DNA of 64,000 nt from JAXLQL01 sp046331625 (lineage in GTDB: Bacteria; Acidobacteriota; Terriglobia; Bryobacterales; Bryobacteraceae). The translations under genes and the position numbers were made by a program. The notes under the pieces are model-generated. The model was not told where the DNA came from, did no database searches, and saw only the letters and a program-made list of their open reading frames with translations. How positions within the stretch are numbered: position 1 is the first letter of the stretch; every line of letters starts with the position of its first letter. Of this stretch, positions 45,137-53,453 are shown piece by piece. The stretch spans positions 1 through 64,000 of the forward strand of contig JAXLQL010000025.1 of assembly GCA_046331625.1 (NCBI GenBank), read 5' to 3'.

Positions 45137-45958
45137 ATGCAACATACGGGCCGCACCATGGAACTCGAGATCGAGACCACTGCGCCGCCCGAGCAGGCCT
45201 GGACGGCGTGGGCCGATCCCGCACACATTTCGCGCTGGTTCACCGATCGTGCCAGCGGCGATCCGCAGCCCGGGGAGATCGTCTACTGGAGCTTCGACAA
45301 GTTCTATCAGGACGTGCCCTATCAGGTGGTGGCCGCGGTCCCGTTCCTGCAGTACGCGCTACGCTTCGCGCCGCAGAACCGGCCTCCGGGGCTCATTGAA
45401 GTTCGCTTTGCACAGTCTGGCAGCGGCACCAAGATCCGGCTCATCAACTCGGGCTTCCTCCATCGCGGCGTCTGGGACGAGGAGTTTGATGGCGTGCTCT
45501 CCGGATGGAAGAATGCGCTCTCGCTGCTCAAGCTCTATCTCGAAAGCTACTTTGGACGGGACAAGAAGACAATCCTCGTGCTGCGTCCGACTCACTTCGA
45601 CTTCGAGGAACTCGCGCCCTATTTCCGCAGCGGCGAGGGGCTGTCATTCTGGCTCACCAAGAAGGGCGAGATGGGTTTGGAGGGCGACGCGATCGCATGG
45701 AAGCTGCGCAATCGCGACAAGCTCACCGGCAAGGTGCTTCGGCTCACCGGCCGCGAGGCCGCGCTGAGCTGGAGCGAAATCGAGGGCGCGCTCGAGCTCA
45801 AAGCCTTCTCCGCCGGACCCTCCAAGCGCATGCTCGCGCTCCGCGCCACAACGTGGTCCCCTTCGGTTGACGCCGCCGCCCTCGAGAAGTTCTTCCAGGA
45901 TTCGCTCGACCGGCTCGCCGAATGCGTCGAGATCGAGCCCGAGGAAGTGGACACCTGA
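45137..45958 (+). CDS. SRPBCC/AHSA1-domain protein with C-terminal extension
   Basis: 273 aa. The first ~140 residues are an activator-of-Hsp90-ATPase-like SRPBCC domain (LEIETTAPPEQAWTAWADPA, HISRWFTDRASGDP, GVWDEEFDGVLSGWKNALS). The remaining ~130 residues (from KKTILVLRPTHFDFEELAPY) form a second, less familiar alpha/beta domain that could be another divergent SRPBCC fold. Ligand unknown. The start may be M1 or M8. It is divergent from the FadJ-type gene. Confidence 0.8.
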   Translation: MQHTGRTMELEIETTAPPEQAWTAWADPAHISRWFTDRASGDPQPGEIVYWSFDKFYQDVPYQVVAAVPFLQYALRFAPQNRPPGLIEVRFAQSGSGTKIRLINSGFLHRGVWDEEFDGVLSGWKNALSLLKLYLESYFGRDKKTILVLRPTHFDFEELAPYFRSGEGLSFWLTKKGEMGLEGDAIAWKLRNRDKLTGKVLRLTGREAALSWSEIEGALELKAFSAGPSKRMLALRATTWSPSVDAAALEKFFQDSLDRLAECVEIEPEEVDT

Positions 45959-46186
45959 TCACTTCTCGACTTGACGGGTGCCACGGGCCACCGGATCGAT
46001 ACCCGGCTCTGCGAGGCAGACGGTCTTCTTCGTCGTCTTGAGACGCCCCCTTCGACGGGAGCTGCGTCGCGGTTCACGCGCCGCCGGACCGATCCACCAT
46101 GCGGGTGCCGCAGACGGCCTCGCGCTCGTCTCGAAGTGCCAGCCAGCTTTGCCGGGACGACCGATCCTACGGCGCCGCGTGGCGAA
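45959..46186 (-). other. Decayed tandem copies of a heme-motif segment
   Basis: Downstream of the pentaheme gene, the minus strand at about 46092-46146 and again at about 45959-46040 resembles the gene's last segment (which encodes CHLERGAKAICGTCHVEK). Examples are CGAGACGAGCGCGAGGCCGT for the middle copy and CAAGTCGAGAAGTGAT for the last. The CxxCH codons are destroyed. No intact gene is present. Confidence 0.55.
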
Positions 46187-46600
46187 TCACTTCTCGACGT
46201 GGCAGGTACCGCAGATGGCCTTGGCGCCCCTCTCGAGATGGCAACTCCGGCAAAACTCCATCGTGTGGTCCACTTCGCGGGTAATGACATCACGCTGCCA
46301 AACCGGACCGTGGCACTTCGCGCAATCCACGCCGCGGTGCCTCGCGTGGCTGAACCAGACGAAGTCGGGTACTTCGTACACTTGTTCACGCTTGGCCGGA
46401 GGTGCGCGGCGGACTGTTCGATGGCAGCTCACGCACTGCGATGCCGTGCCCACACCCATGCGGCGGCCCACTCCCGTGTGGCAACCGGTGCAGCCAAGCT
46501 TGAGGTTCGCGTGCCGCTTGTGGCTGAACGCAGCCGGCTCGCACAGCGCCAGCCCGGTCCAGACCAGTGCCCAGAGCAGGCCGATGACGAAGCGCGTCAA
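46187..46600 (-). CDS. Pentaheme cytochrome c (c7-like)
   Basis: 137 aa from TTG 46600, which overlaps the stop of the SMP-30 gene (TTGA). The hydrophobic start LTRFVIGLLWALVWTGLALC is an export signal. Five heme sites follow: CTGCH, CVSCH, CAKCH, CRSCH and CGTCH, with FSHKRH and FSHARH providing additional ligands. It resembles the protein at 10442-10942. Likely a periplasmic electron carrier; its electron donor is not evident from the neighbours. Confidence 0.88.
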   Translation of the reverse strand: MTRFVIGLLWALVWTGLALCEPAAFSHKRHANLKLGCTGCHTGVGRRMGVGTASQCVSCHRTVRRAPPAKREQVYEVPDFVWFSHARHRGVDCAKCHGPVWQRDVITREVDHTMEFCRSCHLERGAKAICGTCHVEK

Positions 46601-47370
46601 TACGTCCGCGTCCCCGCAACGCGCGTCGGAATGTGATAGACCGAAGTCCGCGCGGTGATGTAGAGCCCGTGGAAACCGTCGCCGAAGGTCAGGTTGCTTG
46701 GTGACTCCTGGACCTTCAACGTGCCTTGTTGCTCGCCAGCCGCGCTGAAGACGGCCACGCCTTCGCCGTCCGCCACCCAAACATTTCCACCCTCATCTGT
46801 TTTAATGCCATCGCCTTCCACCGCGGCGAAATCCCGGCCTCCGCGCAGCTTTCCATCGGGCTCGATGTCGTAGACACGCACCTTCTTTCCCAAATAATCG
46901 GCCACGTAGAGCTTCTGCTGGTTCGGCGAAAGCGCCAATCCGTTGGGCCCCTTGCAGTCCTCGGCCACCACCCGGACCTCGCCTTTCCTGGTCACCTGAT
47001 ACACACGCGAGGCCGGCAAATCAGTGAAGTACACGCTGCCGTCGATCGCGTAGACCAAGTCATTCGGCTCGGTGAGTCCCTTGGCGAGCACCGTGATGGC
47101 GCCGTTCTTCTCCGTGCGCGTCACACGCTTGGCTTCGGCCTCGCAGGCGAGCAGCCGGCCCTGATGATCGAACGTAAGCCCGAGCGACCCGTTGCTTTTC
47201 TCGCGGAACACGGAGACCTTGCCGGCTTCCCACTTCATGATTCGTTTGGCCACGGTCTCTGAAAACAGCAGATATCCCCGGCGGCTGAAGACCGGACCCT
47301 CGGTCCCCTGGAATCCACCCGCCACCTTTTTCAGTTGCGATGCCGGAGCGATGAGATGATCGAGGCTCAT
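46597..47370 (-). CDS. SMP-30/gluconolactonase-family protein
   Basis: 257 aa six-bladed propeller: QGTEGPVFSRRGYLLFSETV, KGLTEPNDLVYAIDGSVYFT, CKGPNGLALSPNQQKLYVAD and EGDGIKTDEGGNVWVADGEG. The metal-binding Glu, Asn and Asp positions of gluconolactonases are all visible. No signal peptide. ATG 47370 overlaps the stop of the upstream Tat protein gene, and its own stop overlaps the cytochrome start, so these genes are translationally coupled. Confidence 0.9.
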   Translation of the reverse strand: MSLDHLIAPASQLKKVAGGFQGTEGPVFSRRGYLLFSETVAKRIMKWEAGKVSVFREKSNGSLGLTFDHQGRLLACEAEAKRVTRTEKNGAITVLAKGLTEPNDLVYAIDGSVYFTDLPASRVYQVTRKGEVRVVAEDCKGPNGLALSPNQQKLYVADYLGKKVRVYDIEPDGKLRGGRDFAAVEGDGIKTDEGGNVWVADGEGVAVFSAAGEQQGTLKVQESPSNLTFGDGFHGLYITARTSVYHIPTRVAGTRTY

Positions 47371-48566
47371 GATCCGATCCCCTTGGCGAACCACGAATGC
47401 TCCGGCGCTTTGTAAGTAACCGCCAACTCCGGAGTCTCGATCCGCTTGCCGTTCTGAAAGCCGGACTCCATCAGCGCCGCCAGCGCCCCGGTCACCAGCA
47501 GGGTCCGTTCGATCGCAATCGCGGGTGTTCCTGTTTCAAACATATGCCGGATGCCATGTACTAGCATGCTGAAGTTGTTCGAGTTCTCGGAGGGGATGTA
47601 GCACAGCGCCGCCTCGGGCCCGGCTTTGCCTTTGGTGCGATACGCAGCCAAGTACTCGCTCGTCAGCCCACCCAACGCGATCACGGCGCCGCGAAATCCA
47701 TCTCGATACTCCACCAACCCGAGCACCACCTGCTTCTGATCCTCGGGCCGTCCCGGTTTTACGCGTTCGCCGCGCCTCAAAGCGGCATCCAGTAAATCGC
47801 GGCGCCACAGTCCCTGTTCGGCGGCCTTCCACACGTCCGCGCCCTTCAGCATCTGCACCGCTCGCACACCGGTTTCGCCGCCGGCGCGGCGTTCCGCGAA
47901 CGCCTGCATGGTCTCGAGGATATGGAAGATCCCGCCATCGGCCACCCAGCCCCCGCCTACCGCAATCGCGCTCTCGAGCGGAGCACCCAGCGGCGGATCG
48001 AGTTCCGGACGCCGGAACGTCACCGGCACGCTCGAGCCCGCCATCATCGGGAACTTCAGCTCCCGCGACCAGTCCACCATCTGCTTCGCCTTCTTCCAGT
48101 CATAGGAAAGATGCTTGTCGGTGAACACCGGGCACACGCGGCCAGTCTTGCGAAACGTGTCGACGATTTGGGAGAAGAACTCGAAGCGCGGATACAGTTG
48201 CTGCTGTTTCTCGTTGTGCGGGTACTCGCCATGCTCGCACACCATCACCACGCCATCCACGGCGAGCTTGCCGGTTCCGAGTGTGAGCGCATCGGGGATC
48301 GACTTCTTCAGCGCGACTCCGTAGGCCGCGGCCAAGCGTTGCCCGATGTCAGCCGGATGGATCTGATCCATCCATAGCGACACTACGTCAAACGGAGCCT
48401 CGTAGAATTTTTCGTGGATCCAGTAGCCCTCGAGAAATCGCGTGATGAAATTGTCCGAGTGCGACCGCACATGGTAGGTGCTCGAGATGGCTGCGATGCC
48501 CTTGCGCCGCCCTTGCCCGGCCAACGGAGCCGCCGCGGCCGCTGCCACGAAGTCTCTGCGTCTCAT
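47367..48566 (-). CDS. Tat-exported protein of unknown function
   Basis: 399 aa. The N-terminus MRRRDFVAAAAAAPLAGQG is a Tat signal. The rest has KGIAAISSTYHVRSHSDNFI, DGVVMVCEHGEYPHNEKQQQ and AGGGWVADGGIFHILETMQA-like strands (the last read here as GGGWVADGGIFHILETMQ). I do not recognise a named family; homologues are probably common in Solibacter-type genomes. ATG 48566 is preferred over 48569 because AGAGG lies 5 bases before it; the junction with the dipeptidase stop is overlapping. Confidence 0.75.
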   Translation of the reverse strand: MRRRDFVAAAAAAPLAGQGRRKGIAAISSTYHVRSHSDNFITRFLEGYWIHEKFYEAPFDVVSLWMDQIHPADIGQRLAAAYGVALKKSIPDALTLGTGKLAVDGVVMVCEHGEYPHNEKQQQLYPRFEFFSQIVDTFRKTGRVCPVFTDKHLSYDWKKAKQMVDWSRELKFPMMAGSSVPVTFRRPELDPPLGAPLESAIAVGGGWVADGGIFHILETMQAFAERRAGGETGVRAVQMLKGADVWKAAEQGLWRRDLLDAALRRGERVKPGRPEDQKQVVLGLVEYRDGFRGAVIALGGLTSEYLAAYRTKGKAGPEAALCYIPSENSNNFSMLVHGIRHMFETGTPAIAIERTLLVTGALAALMESGFQNGKRIETPELAVTYKAPEHSWFAKGIGS

Positions 48567-49744
48567 CATTTCCTCTCCGCGATCGCTTCGTTCGCTTGCA
48601 GGACTCGGATCAGGTTCATGCCCATCACCTTTCGGATGTCAGCGTCACTGTATCCGAGATCCATGAGCCCTTTCACGATCGCCGGATACTTGGACACATC
48701 CTCAGCGCCCGCCGGGACCATTCCCGCGATGCCGTCAAAGTCCGAGCCCATGCCTACGTGATCCACACCCACGAGCTTCGCGACGTGATCCACGTGTTTG
48801 AGCAATTGGCTTAGCTCCACTTTCGGCATCAGCTTGTAGTATCGCTGTTCGATGCCGCGCGCTAGCTCCCAGCGCTTCGGGTCGTTCGCGTAGGTGAGCA
48901 GCACATCGCGTACCTCGGCCTGCCTGCGGGACCGGATCGGCCAGATCGTGTCATAAGCTTTCTTGTCGAGATAGGCGGCGCTGAAGTTGATGCACACGAC
49001 GCCTCCACGCCCCGCGATGGCTTTGATGATCTCGTCCGTCATGTTGCGCGGAACGTCGGCCACGGCCTTCGACGACGAATGCGACGCGATCACCGGCGCG
49101 CGGCTGGTGTGGATCGCATCCATCACCGTTTTGTCCGAGACGTGCGAGACGTCGATCAGCATCCCGAGCCGGTTCATCTCGCGCACGATCTCCTTGCCAT
49201 AGGGCGAAAGCCCGTTGTGGACCGCATTGTCGGTCATCGAGTCGGCCCAATTGTTCGTATTGAAGTGGGCGAGCGTCATGGACCGCACTCCGAGTTCGTG
49301 GAAGAGGCGCAGCACGCGCAGGCTGTCGTTGATCAGGTGGCCGCCCTCGAGACTCGCCATTGCGGCTACTTTGCCAGACTTGTGAATGCGCAGGATGTCG
49401 GCGGAATTCGCGGCCAGTTCGATGTCGCTGCCATTCGCCCGGACCTGCTGCCGGAGCCCATCGAGGCATTCGAGCGCTCGCGGCATCCAGAGATGGGGCG
49501 GATAGGATTGGGGCTCGGCATAGAGCCCGAATAAAACCGCACCCACATGTCCACGTTTTAAACGGGGGAGGTCGGTTTCGTAGTAAGGATGCTCGTCAGC
49601 GAGCTTGTAGTTCTCGTCGACGATGTAGCGCGGAGTGTCGATGTGCGCGTCAAAGATGAGGATGTCGCGGAGGAGTTGTTGCAGGCGGTCTTGGGGTAAG
49701 GCGTAGGCGCATGCGAGTAGCGCGCAGGTGACGAGCCGAAGCAT
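48566..49744 (-). CDS. Membrane dipeptidase (peptidase family M19)
   Basis: 392 aa with a signal peptide (MLRLVTCALLACAYALPQ). Zinc ligands are seen in LIFDAHIDTPRYI, LEGGHLI, IDVSHVSD and VIASHSSSKA; the segment GVDHVGMGSDFDGI matches the C-terminal part of renal dipeptidase-like enzymes. It should hydrolyse dipeptides, including D-amino-acid containing ones, outside the cytoplasm. It is the first gene of a coupled operon with the Tat protein, SMP-30 and cytochrome. Confidence 0.92.
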   Translation of the reverse strand: MLRLVTCALLACAYALPQDRLQQLLRDILIFDAHIDTPRYIVDENYKLADEHPYYETDLPRLKRGHVGAVLFGLYAEPQSYPPHLWMPRALECLDGLRQQVRANGSDIELAANSADILRIHKSGKVAAMASLEGGHLINDSLRVLRLFHELGVRSMTLAHFNTNNWADSMTDNAVHNGLSPYGKEIVREMNRLGMLIDVSHVSDKTVMDAIHTSRAPVIASHSSSKAVADVPRNMTDEIIKAIAGRGGVVCINFSAAYLDKKAYDTIWPIRSRRQAEVRDVLLTYANDPKRWELARGIEQRYYKLMPKVELSQLLKHVDHVAKLVGVDHVGMGSDFDGIAGMVPAGAEDVSKYPAIVKGLMDLGYSDADIRKVMGMNLIRVLQANEAIAERK

Positions 49745-49795
49745 GGAGCGAATATATCATTTTGTCCGCCGTGGACGCGGATACAATATCGAGTG

Positions 49796-49912
49796 ATGCG
49801 GAAGACTCTTTCGATCCTGATCGTGGCAGCAATGATGTCGTTGGTGATGAGTTCGTGCGCCGAGCACAATACGGTGAAGACGCCGGTGCCGCCCGCGCCG
49901 GCGAAGCAGTAG
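49796..49912 (+). CDS. Tiny lipoprotein-like peptide (38 aa)
   Basis: ATG 49796 gives 38 aa: a basic start (MRKTLS), hydrophobic ILIVAAMMSLVM, then SSCAEHNTVKTP, resembling a lipobox Cys, and a Pro-rich tail ending at TAG 49912. The shape is like entericidin-type small lipoproteins. It is divergent from the dipeptidase (51 bp between starts) and just before the repeat array. There is no strong ribosome binding site, so confidence is moderate. Confidence 0.5.
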   Translation: MRKTLSILIVAAMMSLVMSSCAEHNTVKTPVPPAPAKQ

Positions 49913-49987
49913 GGGTTGATCGTCGCCGTGCCGAGGGCGGCTCACGCTGACTGGTGGGGCGCCTTGTCGGATGAAGGCGCGCGAGTC

Positions 49988-51065
49988 GGCAGCGGGACTG
50001 AAGTCCCGCGCAGACTGAAGTCTGCCCCACATGGCAAGGCAAGTGCTGGTGTCGGAACGGGCAGGCTTTCACGGGCCCCGACGCGAATGCTGGCAGCGGG
50101 GCTGAGTCCCGCGCAGACTGAAGTCTGAGCCACATGGCAAAGGCGCGTGCTGATGTCGGAACGGGCAAGCTTTCACGGGCCTTGACGCTAGTGTCGGCAG
50201 CGGGGCTGAGTCCCGCGCAGACTGAGTCTGAGCCACATGGCAAGGCAAGTGCTGATGTCGGAACGGGCAAGCTTCACGGGCCTTGACGCTAGTGTCGGCA
50301 GCGGGGCTGAGTCCCGCGCAGACTGAGTCTGAGCCACATGGCAAGGCAAGTGCTGGTGTCGGAACGGGCAGGCTTTGACGGGCCCCGACGCGAATGCTGG
50401 CAGCGGGGCTGAGTCCCGCGCAGACTGAAGTCTGAGCCACATGGCAAAGGCACGTGCTGATGTCGGAACGGGCAAGCTTTCACGGGCCTTGACGCTAGTG
50501 TCGGCAGCGGGGCTGAGTCCCGCGCAGACTGAGTCTGAGCCACATGGCAAAGGCGCGTGCTGATGTCGGAACGGGCAAGCTTTCACGGGCCTTGACGCTA
50601 GTGTCGGCAGCGGGGCTGAGTCCCGCGCAGACTGAGTCTGAGCCACATGGCAAAGGCACGTGCTGATGTCGGAACGAGCAAGCTTTCACGGGCCTTGACG
50701 CGAATGCCGGCAGCGGGGCTGAGTCCCGCGCAGACTGAGTCTGAGCCACATGGCAAAGGCACGTGCTGATGTCGGAACGGGCAAGCTTTCACGGGCCTTG
50801 ACGCTAGTGTCGGCAGCGGGGCTGAGTCCCGCGCAGACTGAAGTCTGAGCCACATGGCAAAGGCACGTGCTGATGTCGGAACGGGCAAGCTTTCACGGGC
50901 CTTGACGCGAATGCCGGCAGCGGGGCTGAGTCCCCCGCAGACTGAAGTCTGAGCCACATGGCAAGGCAAGTGCTGATGTCGGAACGGGCAGGCTTTGACG
51001 GGCCCCGACGCGAATGCTGGCAGCGGGGCTGAGTCCCGCGCAGTCTGAAGCCCGCCCTACGCGGC
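49988..51065 (-). repeat. Tandem array of ~103-bp units (about 10.5 copies)
   Basis: Units begin (GGCAGCGGG motif) at 49988, 50092, 50196, 50297, 50399, 50503, 50606, 50709, 50812, 50916 and 51019; spacing is 101-104 bp and the last copy is partial. Each unit carries a hairpin pair related to the dispersed repeat in reverse orientation (CTGAGTCCCGC, GCAGACTGAGTCTG), then CACATGGCAAAGGCACGTGC, TGATGTCGGAACGGGCAAGC and TTTCACGGGCC. The first unit has the intact ancestral form GACTGAAGTCCCGCGCAGAC. Open frames in it are only translated repeat. There is no unique spacer, so it is not CRISPR. Confidence 0.95.
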
Positions 51066-51099
51066 AAGGCACCGCGCCCACTCAAGGCTGCTCCAGACA

Positions 51100-52785
51100 C
51101 TACTCACGGGCGACGCGGTAGAGACGCCACTGCCGCTCGAGGTTCTCGAATGCGACGGCGCCGCGCTCCTCGAAGTGAATTCCAGAGCCGGCGACCAGGT
51201 CGCGCACGGTGCTCGACGCGAGGATCTCGCCGGCGGCTGCCTTCGTGTGAATGGTGCGCGCGACATCGACAGCGAGCCCGGAGACGCGGCCGTGGTCGAG
51301 CAGATCGCACTCACCGGTGTGGAGCGCCGAGCGCCACGACAGGCCGAGGAGCGAGGCTTGGCGGCCGATGGAATGAGCGCAGCGGAGGGCGCGGGCGGGT
51401 CCGTCGAAGGTGGCGAGTGGACCGAGCTGTTCGAACACGAGCGGGCGGCCGCGGAACCACTCCACCTCTTGCCGCACGCGCTCCTGGAGCAGATCGAATA
51501 CGCGGCGGCGCTCGCGGGCGGCGCGCATCTCCGCATCTTCGAAGCCCGCGACGAGCACCGTCGCAAGCACGCGCTCGGGTTGATGGAGATGGCGCGCGGT
51601 GGCGACAAAATCTTCGATCTCGTCGAGGATCTCGTCCTGATCGCCGACGAAGGGGAGGTGATCGGCGCCGGGCAGTTCCACGAACCGCGCGCCCAGGATG
51701 TGCGATGCGACGTAGCGGCCCTCGTCGACGAGGAGACAGCGGTCGCCTGTGCGGTGGATCACGAGTGCGGGTACGCGCACGGCTTCGAGTACATGGCGGA
51801 CATCGATTTCGGCATTCATCCGAGTGAGCGCGACGGCGGCGCTGGGGCTGGCGCCCATGCGCAGATACGTGGCCCACCAGTCACGGAATGCGGCGTCTTG
51901 AAATCGGCTCGGTGCGCGCTCGCGCAAGCCCACCGGACCGCCCCACTCCTTGCGAATCACTTCGACGAATTGCTCGAGCCCTTCCGGTGTGCGTCCCCAC
52001 GGGTAGGAATCGTCTTTGATGCGCTTGGCGTAGGTTCCGATCATCACGAGGCCGAGCGTCTTCTCGGGATAGGTTGCGGCGAAGAGGGCAGACATGGGCC
52101 CGCCTTCGCTGACGCCGACGAGAACTGCCTGCTTGGAGCCGACTGCTTCCATTACGGTGCGCACGTCATCCATGCGCTGTTCGAGAGTGGGGAGTTGGTT
52201 GAGCGGAACACGATCGGAGAGTCCTGTTCCGCGCTTGTCGAAGAGGATCAGGCGCGAGAACGAAGCGATCTTACGAAGGAATCGCGCGAACGAGGGCTCT
52301 TTCCAGAAGTACTCGAGGTGCGAGACCCAGCCCATGACGAAGACGACGTCGATGGGTCCGTTGCCGATCACCTGGTAGGCAATGTCGAAATCTCCGCTGC
52401 GGGCGTAACGCGTGACGGGCTCGGCGGATTCGGTGATCGGATTGGCGGGCGCGGCCGGGGATGGTTCGGTGGGCTCGTGCGGCTGGGGTTCGAGCACGAA
52501 GCGGTAACCGCGGCGGTGGCGGGTTTCGATGTGGCCGCCGGTTTCACCTTCGCCGAGGGCACGGCGGATGAGGCGGATCTGGACGGTGAGGGCGTGGTCG
52601 CCGACATGCGTTTCGGGCCAGACTGTTTGGAAGAGCTCTTCCTTGGTGACGACCTCGCCGGAGCGGGCAGCGAGGTAGGTGAGCACTTCGAGTGCCTTCG
52701 GAGTGAGCAGGATTTCTTCCTGACCGCGGAACAGGCGGCGTTGGTCAGGATATAGACGGAACTCCCCGAAGCGGATCTCGCTCAT
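51100..52785 (-). CDS. Winged-helix / alpha-beta hydrolase / cyclase-like fusion protein
   Basis: 561 aa. Residues 1-98 are an OmpR/CadC-type DNA-binding winged helix (LTPKALEVLTYLAARSGEVV, HALTVQIRLIRRAL). Residues ~125-385 are an alpha/beta hydrolase (FVMGWVSHLEYFWKEPSFA, LFDKRGTGLSD, LVGVSEGGPMSALFA nucleophile elbow, GADHLPFVGD). The C-terminal part (VLATVLVAGFEDAEMRA, RSALHTGECDLLD, VARTIHTKAAAGEILASSTV) is a class III nucleotide-cyclase-like domain with weak catalytic residues. The architecture suggests a regulator sensing a hydrolysable metabolite. ATG 52785 is chosen. Confidence 0.85.
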   Translation of the reverse strand: MSEIRFGEFRLYPDQRRLFRGQEEILLTPKALEVLTYLAARSGEVVTKEELFQTVWPETHVGDHALTVQIRLIRRALGEGETGGHIETRHRRGYRFVLEPQPHEPTEPSPAAPANPITESAEPVTRYARSGDFDIAYQVIGNGPIDVVFVMGWVSHLEYFWKEPSFARFLRKIASFSRLILFDKRGTGLSDRVPLNQLPTLEQRMDDVRTVMEAVGSKQAVLVGVSEGGPMSALFAATYPEKTLGLVMIGTYAKRIKDDSYPWGRTPEGLEQFVEVIRKEWGGPVGLRERAPSRFQDAAFRDWWATYLRMGASPSAAVALTRMNAEIDVRHVLEAVRVPALVIHRTGDRCLLVDEGRYVASHILGARFVELPGADHLPFVGDQDEILDEIEDFVATARHLHQPERVLATVLVAGFEDAEMRAARERRRVFDLLQERVRQEVEWFRGRPLVFEQLGPLATFDGPARALRCAHSIGRQASLLGLSWRSALHTGECDLLDHGRVSGLAVDVARTIHTKAAAGEILASSTVRDLVAGSGIHFEERGAVAFENLERQWRLYRVARE

Positions 52786-52807
52786 GATCGACAACATCCC
52801 CCCCAAT

Positions 52808-52855
52808 GCTGACGGCGGGACGGAGGTCCCGCGCAGACTGAAGTCTGCCCACAAT
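52808..52855 (-). repeat. Dispersed palindromic repeat core, reverse orientation
   Basis: GCGGGACGGAGGTCCCGC followed by GCAGACTGAAGTCTGC, between the LemA gene and the fusion-regulator gene. Confidence 0.85.
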
Positions 52856-52870
52856 ATCAGAAATGCGCTG

Positions 52871-53428
52871 TCAGAAGTTGACCTTGGGGGCTTGGCGCTG
52901 CGCCGGTTCGGTCTTGAAGTATGCGTCGTTGCGTTGGAAGCCGGAGAGCGAAGCAACGAGCGACGCCGGGAATTGGACGATGTCGGTGTTGTAGCGCTGC
53001 ACGGCCTCGTTGTATTTGCGGCGTTCGACCGCGATGCGGTTCTCGGTTCCCGCGAGTTCATCCTGCAATCGAGTGAAGTTCTCGTTGGACTTGAGCTGCG
53101 GATAGTTTTCGACCACTACCAAGAGGCGTCCGAGTGCGGAATCGAGTTGCGAGTTGGCTTCGATCTTCTCGCCTGGGTTGCGTGCACCGGCCATGGCCGC
53201 ACGGGCCTTGGCGATGTTGTCGAAGATGGTAGTCTCTTGTTTGGCGAACCCCTGAACGGTCGCAACCAAGTTGGGAATCAACTCGGCGCGGCGCGTGAGC
53301 ACGATATCGACATCGGCCCAAGCCTTGCTGATGGCCTCGTTCTGCACGGCCAGTTCATTCCTCTTGCTGACGAAGCAGCCGCCGAGCCCCAACGCGGCGG
53401 CGAGCAAGACAATCAATCCGATCTTCAT
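52871..53428 (-). CDS. lemA: LemA family protein
   Basis: 185 aa with lipoprotein-like N-terminus (IVLLAAALGLGGC). Core motifs: AWADVDIVLTRRAELIPNLV, NSQLDSALGRLLVVVENYP, NRIAVERRKYNEAVQRYNT. LemA proteins are membrane-anchored helical proteins that often travel with TPM-domain proteins, as here two genes upstream. Function is poorly defined, probably envelope-related. Confidence 0.93.
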   Translation of the reverse strand: MKIGLIVLLAAALGLGGCFVSKRNELAVQNEAISKAWADVDIVLTRRAELIPNLVATVQGFAKQETTIFDNIAKARAAMAGARNPGEKIEANSQLDSALGRLLVVVENYPQLKSNENFTRLQDELAGTENRIAVERRKYNEAVQRYNTDIVQFPASLVASLSGFQRNDAYFKTEPAQRQAPKVNF

Positions 53429-53453
53429 ATAGGTTCCTCGCTTGTAGTCAACA

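Noticed and set aside
45971..46658. Plus-strand open frames over the pentaheme cytochrome and its decayed tail
   Set aside because: They lie antisense to the clear CxxCH gene and have no recognisable protein content.
49765..49790. Promoter-like TTGTCC and TACAAT boxes before the small lipoprotein
   Set aside because: The spacing is only about 14 bp and the -10 box is almost on top of the start codon, so it is not convincing.
49988..51065. CRISPR-like regular array
   Set aside because: Units are about 103 bp and nearly identical along their full length; there are no unique spacers, and no cas genes are nearby.
50069..51100. Several minus-strand open frames with CAGLSPAA-type repeats
   Set aside because: They are translations of the tandem repeat, with no start context or conserved protein.
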